From: Haloarcula hispanica ATCC 33960
Lineage (GTDB): Archaea > Halobacteriota > Halobacteria > Halobacteriales > Haloarculaceae
Assembly: GCF_000223905.1 (NCBI RefSeq)
Contig: NC_015948.1
Location: forward strand, 1,860,001 to 1,924,000
DNA length: 64,000 nucleotides
Direction of reading: 5' to 3'
Shown: one piece after another, positions 1 to 8,825 of the stretch
Layout of the letters: every line of letters begins with the position of its first letter
Numbering within the stretch: position 1 is the first letter of the stretch
Made by a program: the position numbers and the translations under genes
Notes under the pieces: model-generated
The model's database searches: none
What the model was told of the DNA's origin: nothing
Seen by the model: only the letters and a program-made list of their open reading frames with translations

Positions 1-1
1 G

Positions 2-2920
2 AGTGTGATGTTGCTGGGCAGCGCGCATCACTCCAACGAGGAGGCCTACGCCATCCGAAAGCTGGCGGCGTTCATGGGCACGAACAACATCGACCACCAA
101 GCGCGTATCTGTCACTCCACGACGGTGACGGGGCTGGCGAACACCTGGGGCTACGGCGCGATGACAAACACCGTGCAGGACTACCGGAACTTCGACCTGA
201 ACATCATCATCGGCCAGAACCCCGCCGAGGCACATCCCATCGCGATGCAGCACATCCTCGAAGGGCAGAAACGCGGCGGGACCATCCTCAATCTGGACCC
301 GCGGTTTACGAAAACGTCGGCCCACGCCGACGAGTTCATGCGGTTCCGCCCGGGCACCGACGTGGCCCTGATGATGGGTATCATCAAAGAACTCCGCGAC
401 AAGCACGGACTCGCGAGGGACCCGGACGCGGACGACAGCGGACAGAACATGCTCACTGACCGCGTGCAGGGCTGGGAAGACGTCGACGCGGAACTCGATG
501 AGTACGACAAGGAGACCGTCGAGGAGATCACCTGGGTGTCCGCCGAGGACATCGAGCGCATCGCCGACATGATCGACGAGGCCCGGCCACACGTCCAGAT
601 CGAGTGGGCGATGGGTGGGACCCAGCACAACAACGGGACTCAGAACATCCGCTCGTATGCGATGGCGAGCCTCGCCTCCGGGAGTGCGGCCCGGAGCGGC
701 GGCGGCCTCCAGGTGATGCGAGGACACGCGAACGTCCAGGGGGCGACCGATCTCGCGGTCGCGAGCCACATCCTTCCGGGCTACTACGGCCTCACAGCCG
801 GCGGCTGGTCCTGGTGGGCCGAAATCTGGGACAAGACGCCGGAAACCAGCGGCTCCACCTCGTTTGCGGACATGTACAACCGGTTCGAGCTGATGCCGCC
901 GGAGAAGTACGTCCGCCAGAGCCCGAACTACGAAGGGAGCGAGGACGCGAACGAACTGCCGCCGAACGGCGACCACGGCCCGGAGAACCCGGCCGAGAAC
1001 TCGATGATGTTCCAGAACGGGCTGACGGTGGCCCGCTGGTTCGAATCAGCGCTCGACCAGGAGGACCGGTATCAGGAGACGCCGATCTACCAGCCCGACC
1101 AGACGAAAATCGCCGTCTTCTGGGGCCACTCCGCGAACTCCATCAGCGAGATGGAGCAGATGAAAGAGGGGATGGAGAACCTCGACCTGCTAGTCGTTGT
1201 CGACGTGTTCCCCTCGGTCGCGAGCGTCCTCCCGGACTACGAGGACGGACCGCCGGTGTTGCTGTTGCCGGCGTCCAGCCAGTACGAGCACCACCGGTCG
1301 CTTACCAACACGAACCGGTCGGTGCAGTGGTCTGAACCGGTCCGCTCGCCGGCGCACAACTCCAAGCCGGACCTCCAGATCATGCAGGAACTGGCCGGCT
1401 ATCTGGGCTTCGGCGAGCACTTCGACTGGGGCGCGGGCTCGGAGCTGTACAACGGCAAGTCGAGCTACGAGGGCGTCGTCCGGGAGTTCAACCTCGGGAC
1501 CAACACCATCGGCTACCGGCAGACCCCCGAGCGGCTCCAGCAACACCTAGAGTACGACTGGGCGTTCTCCAACGAGGACCTCAAGGGGGCCGAAGGGACG
1601 CCTGTCGCGGGCGAGTACTGGATGCTTCCCTGGCCCTGCTGGGGCGAAGACCATCCGGGCACGCCGATAATCTGGAACGACGACTTAGACCCCAACAACG
1701 GGGGGCAAGACTTCCGGACCCGTTGGGGCGTCTCGGCACCGACCCCGGAGGACTGGGACGCGATGCCGACGGACGACGAGTACCCGATGCAGGAGACGCT
1801 CGACGCCGTCGGCGACCGATACGACAGCCAGGCGGAAGCGCTGGACCTGACCCGGGCACCGTACAACCCCGAGTGGGCCGACGACGACGACACGGCTGCA
1901 GACGGCATGATTCACGGCATCCCGGAGTATCCGGGCTGGAAGGTGACGCCGCCACAGAGCCTCGTGGACCCCGAACAGGAGGTTCAGCCGGACGAACTCA
2001 CCATTCCCCAGCAGTACGCACTCGACAACCAAGAGTCGGTGTACACCGCCGCGCAAGCGTTGAACAATCCCGACACGGGGAGCGCGGTCTTCGACGAGTA
2101 CCTCGAAACGATGATCGGGCAGGGGGTTGACCCCGAGTTCTACGAGGAGTACGATTACAACCAGCCCGACGCGCCGACCGGACGCGGCCGGGCGCGTGCC
2201 GTCGTCTGGAGCTTCCTCGACAAGGTGCCGGTCCACCGCGAACCCATCGAAGGGCCGGATACGGAACTGCTGAACGAGTGGCCGGCAAACGGCCAGCAGC
2301 GGAACTTCTACCGGCTCGACCAGAACAACCTTGTCGAACAGGAACAGGCCACGGACATCATCCACAATCAGGACGACGGGCCTGATCTGGACATGATCAT
2401 GACCAGCGGTCGGCAGGTCGAACACCAGGGCGGTGGTGCGGAGACGCGGAACAACATCCACACCGCCGACCTCCAGCCGCATATGTACGCTGAGATAACG
2501 CCGAACAAGGCGGCGGAACTCGGCGTCGACGGCGGCGACCTCGTCGTCATCTCCTCGACGGACCGTGGCTCCGTGCTGGTGAAAGCCCGCGTGACGGACC
2601 GGCCGAACGATCAGGAAGTGTTCCTGCCGTATCACTGGGGCGGCGTGTTCAAAGGCGAGAGTCTGGAGGACAAGTACCCCGACGGCCACGTTCCCTACGC
2701 AATCGGGGACTCAGCCAACGCTATCACGTCCCGCGGCTACGACGTGGAAACCCAGATGCAGGAGACAAAAGTATCGATGGTCGCGGTCAACCCGGCGACG
2801 CCGGAGGTACTGGACCGGTACAACATCGACGTGGACCTCGATCTCACGTTCCCGCAAGACGAGAACGACGTCGGGACACAGAAGGACTTCGACGTCCGCG
2901 ACAACTCGACGGTGCAATGA
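2..2920 (+). CDS. fdhA: Formate dehydrogenase alpha subunit, molybdopterin type (5' partial)
   Basis: Catalytic subunit of a membrane-bound formate dehydrogenase; the reading frame is open into the left window edge, so the N-terminal twin-arginine and 4Fe-4S segments are missing. About 970 residues are visible. The segment DHQARICHSTTVTGLA (Cys codon 110-112) aligns with the FdnG-type motif in which this position is the Mo/W-ligating Sec or Cys; here it is Cys. It is followed by GAMTN and AEAHP motifs and the DPRFTKT pterin-binding motif, with the molybdopterin-dinucleotide-binding domain near 2390-2760. Followed after 11 bp by the Fe-S subunit gene, so an operon is likely. Substrate is inferred from the active-site motif and the gene order; another DMSO-reductase-family substrate is less likely. 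Confidence 0.85.
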   Translation, partial: SVMLLGSAHHSNEEAYAIRKLAAFMGTNNIDHQARICHSTTVTGLANTWGYGAMTNTVQDYRNFDLNIIIGQNPAEAHPIAMQHILEGQKRGGTILNLDPRFTKTSAHADEFMRFRPGTDVALMMGIIKELRDKHGLARDPDADDSGQNMLTDRVQGWEDVDAELDEYDKETVEEITWVSAEDIERIADMIDEARPHVQIEWAMGGTQHNNGTQNIRSYAMASLASGSAARSGGGLQVMRGHANVQGATDLAVASHILPGYYGLTAGGWSWWAEIWDKTPETSGSTSFADMYNRFELMPPEKYVRQSPNYEGSEDANELPPNGDHGPENPAENSMMFQNGLTVARWFESALDQEDRYQETPIYQPDQTKIAVFWGHSANSISEMEQMKEGMENLDLLVVVDVFPSVASVLPDYEDGPPVLLLPASSQYEHHRSLTNTNRSVQWSEPVRSPAHNSKPDLQIMQELAGYLGFGEHFDWGAGSELYNGKSSYEGVVREFNLGTNTIGYRQTPERLQQHLEYDWAFSNEDLKGAEGTPVAGEYWMLPWPCWGEDHPGTPIIWNDDLDPNNGGQDFRTRWGVSAPTPEDWDAMPTDDEYPMQETLDAVGDRYDSQAEALDLTRAPYNPEWADDDDTAADGMIHGIPEYPGWKVTPPQSLVDPEQEVQPDELTIPQQYALDNQESVYTAAQALNNPDTGSAVFDEYLETMIGQGVDPEFYEEYDYNQPDAPTGRGRARAVVWSFLDKVPVHREPIEGPDTELLNEWPANGQQRNFYRLDQNNLVEQEQATDIIHNQDDGPDLDMIMTSGRQVEHQGGGAETRNNIHTADLQPHMYAEITPNKAAELGVDGGDLVVISSTDRGSVLVKARVTDRPNDQEVFLPYHWGGVFKGESLEDKYPDGHVPYAIGDSANAITSRGYDVETQMQETKVSMVAVNPATPEVLDRYNIDVDLDLTFPQDENDVGTQKDFDVRDNSTVQ

Positions 2921-2931
2921 GGTGAGCTAGT

Positions 2932-3594
2932 ATGTCAACAGGCAACGAAGTGATGCACGACGGCGTGATGAGTACCGGCGAGGACGCGCGCATCTTCCCG
3001 GACGTCGAAGCGTGCATCGACTGTGGCGGCTGTGTCGTCTCCTGTAAACGAACGTGGGACGTCCCGCGCGACGAACAGCGAATCAGCATCGCGACGATGC
3101 TCGAAGGCCAGGAGGCCGCGTCGGGGCTCAACGCCAGCAGCGGCAAGGCGATGGAACAGGGCGAGTCGCCCGGCGAGACCGCGGTGCCGATGCAGTGTTA
3201 CCACTGCGAGAACGCGCCGTGTGTCTCGGTGTGTCCGACCGACTCGCTCATTTCGAAGGAGAATGGCTTCGTACGGGTCCGGGACGACCTCTGTATCGGG
3301 TGTCAGTACTGCCTCTCGGCGTGCCCCTTCGGCGCGCCGCAGTTCCCGAGCGAGGACGAGGGCGTCGCGAACCTCGTCGGCAGCGGTGGCAACATGGACA
3401 AGTGTACCATGTGCGAGGAGCGCCAGGACGTCGGCAAGGGGCCGGCCTGCGCCGAGGAGTGTGCTACCGACGCCATTCTGGTCGGGACGCCCGCCCAGAT
3501 ATCCGACGAACTGGACAACAGGGACAGCGGCACGTTCTTCAACGACGTGGCCATGGACATCATCTTTGGCGAGGACGCCAGTGAGTTCCAATGA
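2932..3594 (+). CDS. fdhB: Formate dehydrogenase beta subunit, 4Fe-4S ferredoxin type
   Basis: 220-residue electron-transfer subunit that passes electrons from the molybdopterin subunit to the membrane cytochrome b. Four cysteine groups typical of the four-cluster ferredoxin family are visible: CIDCGGCVVSC near residue 25, CYHCENAPCVSVCP near 88, CIGCQYCLSACP near 122, and CTMCEERQDVGKGPAC with a later CATD near 155-175. It starts 11 bp after the catalytic subunit and its end overlaps the next gene by 4 bp (ATGA type). No twin-arginine signal is seen, so it is probably exported by hitch-hiking on the alpha subunit. Confidence 0.88.
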   Translation: MSTGNEVMHDGVMSTGEDARIFPDVEACIDCGGCVVSCKRTWDVPRDEQRISIATMLEGQEAASGLNASSGKAMEQGESPGETAVPMQCYHCENAPCVSVCPTDSLISKENGFVRVRDDLCIGCQYCLSACPFGAPQFPSEDEGVANLVGSGGNMDKCTMCEERQDVGKGPACAEECATDAILVGTPAQISDELDNRDSGTFFNDVAMDIIFGEDASEFQ

Positions 3595-4001
3595 CTGACA
3601 GGGATGACCTTCCGGAGGTGAACGGGTATAGCCGCGTCTCGGTGCTCATCAGCACGGTCGTCGGCCTCGCCGTCGCGGGGCTGGCGCTGTTCTGGGCACA
3701 GGGGTTCAGACTCGGCTACGAATCGCTGTACCGGGTCAGCCCCAGCGTCGAAGGCGGCGGTATCGGTTCGGACTGGGTGTTCGGCAACACCATCCCCGCG
3801 CTCGACTTCCTCATCGCGCTCATCCACGCGGCCGACGTCATCCTGGGTGCGTTCATCCTCGTGATGGTGTTCATCCACTGGGCGGCGTTCCAGCGGCTGG
3901 CCGACCAGATGCGTGAGCCAGACGAGGACGTCAGCGAGGCCGTCGCGGCCGACGGTGGCTCGCGGGCCCGCAGCGACGGACGGGGAGGTGACGGCGCGTG
4001 A
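3591..4001 (+). CDS. Small membrane subunit in the formate dehydrogenase operon
   Basis: 136-residue protein with two hydrophobic segments (about residues 15-40 and 62-92) and a hydrophilic Asp/Arg-rich tail. It overlaps the beta-subunit gene at its start and the cytochrome b gene at its end by 4 bp each, so the four genes are probably translationally coupled. It is not part of the classical FdnGHI complex. The position between the Fe-S and cytochrome b subunits suggests an additional membrane anchor or assembly component, but I do not recognise a named family. Confidence 0.7.
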   Translation: MTDRDDLPEVNGYSRVSVLISTVVGLAVAGLALFWAQGFRLGYESLYRVSPSVEGGGIGSDWVFGNTIPALDFLIALIHAADVILGAFILVMVFIHWAAFQRLADQMREPDEDVSEAVAADGGSRARSDGRGGDGA

Positions 4002-5041
4002 GCAATCTCGACCACGGGAAGTTCACGCGGGTGACGACCCTGTTTCACTCGCTTTTGGGGCTGGACGTGTTCCTGCTGTTTTTCACCGGGTACGCCATCA
4101 TGTTCAACGACGAACTGTGGTGGATGCTGACGCTGATGGGCGGTGCATCCGGTGTGACGGCGATCCACCGCATCACCGGCATCGGACTGGTCGCACTCGT
4201 CGTCTTCTGGATTACGCTCCAGATTATCTCCCCGACCGGCCGGAGCAACTTCTCGAAGATCCTCCCCAGCAAGGGTGACGTCGACGCGTTCATTCAGGAC
4301 ATCCAGTTCGTGCTGGGTCGGGCCGACGAACGGCACCCCAGTGCGCGGCAGTTCGCCGGCTACAAGGCCGACGAGGTCCCGCTGCTGTCCTACATCGGCA
4401 AGGGCGTCGTGTTCATCTTCTCCATCGAGCTGACCCTGCTTGCGATTTCGGGGCTACTCATCTGGAGCAAGACCGGACTCGCCGCGATGTTCCAGACCAA
4501 GGCGGCCGCGATGGCCTTCGTCACGTTCCACGGCCTGCTGGGCGTCATCATGCTGATGGGGGTCATGTTCCACATCTTCGAGCACGGGATGCATCCCGCC
4601 TTCTACCCCGTCGAGACGAAGGCGTTCATTCCCCGAAGCATGGTGCCAGAGCACCACGGTGACGACGATGAGGAGCCGGACACCACGGGGATCGAACGTC
4701 TCTCGCTGTCCCCGTCCTGGCGCACTGTCTCGACAGTCTTCGGTGCGATGACCGTCATCGGCATCGTCTCCGTGCTCATCGGGAGCATCTTCGACGAGGG
4801 CTATCCGGTACCCCGTGAGCTTGCCATCGGCGGCGGGCCGTCGAGCATCCTGTTGACTATCGGTATTAACCTTGGGATGGTCGTCCTCGGTGTCGGGCTC
4901 GTGCTGTCGATGTACGGGAACGTCCTGCGCATCCGCTGGGAACAGCAGCTAGAAGCGGAGCGGGAACCGTCGACCGCGGCCGATGGGGGCGAGCCCCAGA
5001 CCGACGGCGGCCAGCCTAAATCAGACGACAACGAGAACTGA
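3998..5041 (+). CDS. Cytochrome b subunit of formate dehydrogenase
   Basis: 347-residue membrane protein starting with GTG in a 4-bp overlap with the preceding gene. The first ~220 residues have four hydrophobic segments with histidines at the positions usual for b-type heme ligands (TLFHSLLG near 17, IHRITG near 57, TFHGLLG near 170, FHIFEHG near 187), as in FdnI/FdhC gamma subunits. After an acidic hinge there are two more membrane segments, an extension compared with the ~220-residue bacterial subunit, then a charged C-tail. Likely transfers electrons from formate oxidation to menaquinone. Confidence 0.82.
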   Translation: MSNLDHGKFTRVTTLFHSLLGLDVFLLFFTGYAIMFNDELWWMLTLMGGASGVTAIHRITGIGLVALVVFWITLQIISPTGRSNFSKILPSKGDVDAFIQDIQFVLGRADERHPSARQFAGYKADEVPLLSYIGKGVVFIFSIELTLLAISGLLIWSKTGLAAMFQTKAAAMAFVTFHGLLGVIMLMGVMFHIFEHGMHPAFYPVETKAFIPRSMVPEHHGDDDEEPDTTGIERLSLSPSWRTVSTVFGAMTVIGIVSVLIGSIFDEGYPVPRELAIGGGPSSILLTIGINLGMVVLGVGLVLSMYGNVLRIRWEQQLEAEREPSTAADGGEPQTDGGQPKSDDNEN

Positions 5042-5069
5042 ACCGACTCGGGGCCGTTTTTCCGTGCAA
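5042..5069. terminator. Possible terminator between convergent genes
   Basis: A GC-rich tract followed by a T5 run (about 5050-5060) lies between the end of the cytochrome b gene and the end of the convergent gene. It fits a GC-then-T-run archaeal terminator for the formate dehydrogenase operon. Confidence 0.35.
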
Positions 5070-5468
5070 CTACGCGATGAGTGCCTGTCCTTCAGGTGAT
5101 AGCTCGACGTCGACGTCCTGGCGGGTCTGCTCTTGAATCTGGTTCAGGTTTCGAGTCAGGACCTGGAGGATGTCTTTTGGCTCCGGGTAGACGAGCATGT
5201 TGCCGTCGCCGTCCTCCATGACCAGTTGTGTGTCGGAGAGCGCGACCTGGTCGCCCTCAATGCTGGCGACGATGACGTCCAGTGCCTCCGCGCCGCCGGG
5301 GTCGCCTTCCGTCACCTTCGTAATATAGAGTGCATCGAGGCCAATGAGATCCTTGTACTCGCGGACCTGTTCGGCGCAGGCGACCATATCCTGTGTCACA
5401 GCCGTCTTTTCGGCGTTGCCGTGATCCCCCTCGTGGCAGTGTTTACAGATTCGGAGTTCGAGACGCAT
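5070..5468 (-). CDS. Conserved protein with N-terminal CxxCH motif, unknown function
   Basis: 132 residues from the chosen ATG (MRLELRICKHCHEGDHGN); upstream in-frame ATGs at 5495 and 5519 would add a basic leader without obvious signal character. CKHCH near residue 9 followed by EGDHGN could bind a metal, or heme c if exported, but there is no signal peptide. The rest is acidic, alpha/beta-like, with no membrane segment. It converges on the formate dehydrogenase operon. I do not recognise the family; a redox or metal-related role is only suggested by the motif and location. Confidence 0.6.
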   Translation of the reverse strand: MRLELRICKHCHEGDHGNAEKTAVTQDMVACAEQVREYKDLIGLDALYITKVTEGDPGGAEALDVIVASIEGDQVALSDTQLVMEDGDGNMLVYPEPKDILQVLTRNLNQIQEQTRQDVDVELSPEGQALIA

Positions 5469-5557
5469 GCCCCTGTCTATGTGATTGGCTCTCATTACCG
5501 TTGGGGAGGGGGCGCTCAACCACTAGTGTTTACTGTACCGCTGTGAAATGGTATCAT

Positions 5558-5734
5558 ATGGCATCAGCGCTCAACGCGGTGTATCTGGCACTGGTCGTAG
5601 TCGTCGGCGTCGTCGGAACGCTGTTCGTCGCAAGTATCAGGTCCGCCGACGTGCGGTCCCGGTGGCTCGAACTGTCATCGATCGGGATCGTGGTACTGTT
5701 CCTGCTGTCCCTGGGCGTCCAGTTCCTCGCGTAA
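5558..5734 (+). CDS. Small two-span membrane protein
   Basis: 58-residue ORF starting at ATG 5558 (MASALNAVYLALVVVVG). Two hydrophobic segments (about residues 5-25 and 40-57) flank a short charged loop, a typical composition for haloarchaeal micro-membrane proteins. The frame is also open upstream to 5393, but that part is antisense to the CxxCH gene and unlike protein, so the short start is preferred. Function unknown. Confidence 0.5.
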   Translation: MASALNAVYLALVVVVGVVGTLFVASIRSADVRSRWLELSSIGIVVLFLLSLGVQFLA

Positions 5735-6404
5735 CCGTACCCGATTGCCGGGAGACACTGCCGAAGCGATAGCCATCGTTGTGTCTCTGCCAAGCAAGAT
5801 CCATCGACGGATGGCTCGAACTCTAGCTCAGTACCGGCAAATATAATCCAATCTACCCAAACTTATGAATATATTTTCCTCTATCTATTTTTCAGGCACT
5901 GAATTAGCGCTATATATCGGAGACTCGTATATAAATACAGTATTTGGGTGTACTCCCTCGAAAGTCGGTGGGTTTAGCTACTACTTAGAACGTATCCAGT
6001 GATAGGAAACCGATAGTCGATATCCCTCGTTTAGAGTAACAGTAGTACATCCATTATTGAGATAGGGGCCGCGTCAGGGGCGTGGTACTATCTAGTACCA
6101 CACGGTGTAAGATAGCGTTGGAACGTCGTTCACTCATGATGAATGATATGTATGATAGCTATTTATCAAACAAAACCAAGAACCGGTATCTATGAGATGA
6201 AAGCCGGAACTCGTGTCTACTCGTTCGCGTCGCGGGACCGAAACACATGCTCGAAACGCCTTCCAGACATACTTCCAGTACCCTCCTGACTAGTCTGTGC
6301 TGTTCTGCAATCACTGGGCGAGGACGGTGCTATTGTCGAAATACGCTGTCTAATTACCGCTGTCACAATACTGTACTACCGTTCACCGTTTCTGAACACT
6401 GCTG
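5735..6404. other. AT-rich intergenic stretch with a perfect palindrome
   Basis: No convincing coding region in about 670 bp. The centre (about 5830-6200) is much more AT-rich than the surrounding genes, with many TATA-like tracts. A palindrome, GTGGTACTATCTAGTACCAC, lies at 6082-6101 (9-bp arms, 2-nt spacer). The neighbours are the 3' ends of a small membrane protein gene and the iclR gene, so this is not the promoter of an annotated gene. Confidence 0.6.
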
Positions 6405-7169
6405 TTACGAATAGGTAACGTTCAGCTCGATGACGTTGGCGACTTCCAGTACCTTCTGTGGGAGTTCCTCGCGGAACCGATCGCCACGGAACCGATTTGT
6501 CGGTCCCGAAACGCTAATCGCACCGATGATTTCGTTATCGTGGTTGAGCACTGGGGCAGCGACACAGCGGAGCCCTTCGAGACGCTCTTCGTCGTCGAAA
6601 GCGACGCCGCGGTCCCGGACGTCCGCTAGCTCTTGCTCCAGTTCCGCTCTACTACTGATCGACTTGCTGGCCTCCCCGCCGAGTCCGTGGCGGTCGACGA
6701 TCGCATCGACCCGTTCGGTCGACATATGTGCGAGGATCGCTTTTCCCAGCGCTGTCGTATGAAGCGGAACGCGTGTTCCGACGTGGGCCTTGACCTGGAC
6801 AGCTTTGTCTCCCCGAGCACGGTACAGGTACGACCCGCGGCCGTGTTCTTCGACGAGAATATTCGCGAGTTCGCCGGTTTCTGCGGCCAACCGATCGACC
6901 TCTGGCTTCGCGATCCCGAACAGTTTCTCCCGGTGGCGGGCGTAGGCCCCCAGCTCCAGAAATCGGAGCCCTACCTCGTACACACCGTCCCTGTTGACAA
7001 CGTACTCCTCCTGTTCCAGCGTGCTCAGATAGTTGTGAACCGTGCTCTTCGGGACGTCGAGGTGCTGGGCCAGTTCGGTGACACCGGCCCCGTCGAGGTC
7101 CTTCAGTGCGTCAAGCACCTCGAACGTCGTCTCGGCGGATTTGACTGGGTTTTGAGCGGTCTTTGCCAT
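6405..7169 (-). CDS. IclR-family transcriptional regulator
   Basis: 254 residues. Residues 10-65 form a winged helix-turn-helix (VTELAQHLDVPKSTVHNYL); residues 75-250 are the IclR effector domain, with AYARHREK, the GTRVPLHTTALGKA motif and the C-terminal AISVSGPTNRF segment. A TATA-like TTTAAT lies about 25 bp before the ATG. The next gene on the same strand upstream is a ketodeoxypentonate dehydratase-like gene. Haloarchaeal pentose catabolism is controlled by IclR-type regulators, so pentose or sugar-acid control is a reasonable inference. Confidence 0.85.
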   Translation of the reverse strand: MAKTAQNPVKSAETTFEVLDALKDLDGAGVTELAQHLDVPKSTVHNYLSTLEQEEYVVNRDGVYEVGLRFLELGAYARHREKLFGIAKPEVDRLAAETGELANILVEEHGRGSYLYRARGDKAVQVKAHVGTRVPLHTTALGKAILAHMSTERVDAIVDRHGLGGEASKSISSRAELEQELADVRDRGVAFDDEERLEGLRCVAAPVLNHDNEIIGAISVSGPTNRFRGDRFREELPQKVLEVANVIELNVTYS

Positions 7170-7506
7170 ACCCGGTCATGGTACGCCCTCGTATTAAACA
7201 GTTGTTCAAACATCTGGGACAGAGCGGTGGCTCCGATGGCACACCAGTTTCTGTCACGACATATCGGTGGCATATCACCGCACACAGGCACGTACGTTCC
7301 GGCCGATTGTCGTAAGTAGAGATACCCATAGAGCGTGTAGTCAACCGAAGGGTGACAAAACTCTGTCGGGACAAATCCTCACAGCAGACCGACACACAGG
7401 CACGCAATCGGAACCAGTCGAGGGCCGAGTGGGGTATCACGCTGTGAAACCCCATGCGAAGGGGTTCCCAGAGAGACCGCGGCCCCGTTCCCGGTTCACT
7501 AGCCGC
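7170..7506. other. Intergenic region upstream of the IclR gene
   Basis: About 337 bp with no credible coding region. It contains the TATA-like element of the regulator gene (near 7190-7197) and the region after the dehydratase-like gene. No operator is clear beyond short repeats around 7258-7280. Confidence 0.5.
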
Positions 7507-8370
7507 TTAGACGACCGTGGCGGGATTTTTCAGCGTTCCGATGGACTCGATGTCGATGGTGACTTCGTCCCCTTCCTGCAGCGTAAAGTCGTCGTCGGGA
7601 ACGAGCGAGGTCCCGGTAAGTAGCACCGATAGTTCGGGGACCGCGTTGTGTGCGGTGTAGTACGAGACGAGTTCCTCGCAGGTGCGTTTCATCTCGCTGG
7701 TGTTGGTCTCCCCGTGGTAGACACGCTCACCGTCGCGGTGGATCGACATCGAGAGCGCCAGCGAGTGCGGGTCTTCGATGTCCGTGACGACGGCCGGGCC
7801 GACCGAACAACAACGGTCGTACACCTTGGCCTGAGGGAGGTACAGCGGGTTCTCCCCCTCGATAGACCGACTGCTCATGTCGTTGCCGATGGTGTAGCCG
7901 ACGATTTCTCCCTCGTAGAGAACAATCGCAAGCTCGGGCTCGGGCACGTCCCAGTCCGAGTCGGCCCGGATACCGACTGCTTCGTTGGGGCCGACAGTCC
8001 GATTGGGCGTCGACTTGAAGAAGATCTCCGGTCGCTCCGCATCGTGCACGTACAGATACATCTCCGGCGTGTCGCTTTCTTCTGTCCGCGCTTCTTCGCT
8101 GATCTGGTACGTAACGCCGGCGGCCCAGACTTCGTCGGCAGTGACGGGGTCGGTAGCATCGGCTTCGAGTCGCTGCTCGGACACCGCTTCAGCGGTATCG
8201 AGATGGCGGGCACTGAGTTCATCCGGTGCAGTCTCCGCAATCGAGGCCGACTTGAGGAGGTCACGGAACGTGCGGAGTTGCGGTTTGACGCTGGTCAAAT
8301 CGTACACACCGTCCCCAGTTTCGACCGCTAACCGCTGTGAGTTCCCGTCGCGTAGCTGGTAGTACCTCAT
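7507..8370 (-). CDS. 2-keto-3-deoxypentonate dehydratase-like protein (FAH superfamily)
   Basis: 287 residues from ATG 8370 (MRYYQLRDGN). It belongs to the fumarylacetoacetate-hydrolase fold and closely follows the Sulfolobus 2-keto-3-deoxyarabinonate dehydratase pattern: VWAAGVTYQ, RPEIFFKSTPNR, DVPEPELAIVL, DMSSRSIEGENPLYLPQAK, and a C-terminal SIGTLKNP. Glu and Asp residues of the PEPELA and ENPLYL motifs are the expected metal ligands. Such enzymes make alpha-ketoglutarate semialdehyde from ketodeoxy-xylonate/arabinonate in oxidative pentose degradation. The IclR regulator gene downstream supports this. No other pathway gene is in the window, so the exact sugar is inferred. Confidence 0.75.
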   Translation of the reverse strand: MRYYQLRDGNSQRLAVETGDGVYDLTSVKPQLRTFRDLLKSASIAETAPDELSARHLDTAEAVSEQRLEADATDPVTADEVWAAGVTYQISEEARTEESDTPEMYLYVHDAERPEIFFKSTPNRTVGPNEAVGIRADSDWDVPEPELAIVLYEGEIVGYTIGNDMSSRSIEGENPLYLPQAKVYDRCCSVGPAVVTDIEDPHSLALSMSIHRDGERVYHGETNTSEMKRTCEELVSYYTAHNAVPELSVLLTGTSLVPDDDFTLQEGDEVTIDIESIGTLKNPATVV

Positions 8371-8825
8371 ACAGAGTAGCAAACTGCAACAATACATCAA
8401 TCTTGCGCTGCCAACGGCGTACTTCCTGCCTGTCGCAAGGGGACACAGACACTAGTTGTGGAGAGCATCAGCTATCCGGCGGTAGACACACAGTCGGTAC
8501 AAACGGCACTTTCCACAGAGACACACAAGGGAAACTCGCTTCCGTCGGTCAGTAATCCATTTCGCTTCAGGCGAACCGCCGTTCAGTAATACGGAACATC
8601 ATGGATGACAGACGTACATACGTTATTCTGGTGTCCCAGTGAGTCTGTCGTGAGAGATGGACTTCTATCGAGCCACAGATCACGTCCGAAGTTGGACTTG
8701 AGTTCCCTAAGTACCACGTAAACTTCTAACCGCACTCATTTTTCTTACCAAATAGCACATATATGGATATATATTATTAATATCTAACTTCGTATGCCTT
8801 AATATAGTGCTATCTGTGCAAAACT
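8371..8825. other. Promoter region of the dehydratase-like gene, AT-rich at its far end
   Basis: About 455 bp without a credible gene. The 8720-8825 part is very AT-rich (ATATATGGATATATATT type). No clear repeat or RNA gene was found. It holds the upstream control region of the dehydratase-like gene and the end of the methyltransferase gene. Confidence 0.5.

Noticed and set aside
604..1335. Long Arg/Pro/Gly-rich frame inside the formate dehydrogenase alpha gene
   Set aside because: It is a shifted frame of a GC-rich gene; the composition (RRRP, ERP repeats) is typical of such shadows and the true frame has catalytic motifs.
1685..2689. 334-codon antisense frame inside the formate dehydrogenase alpha gene
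   Set aside because: Antisense to a well-supported gene; Val/Leu/Arg-rich without domain pattern.
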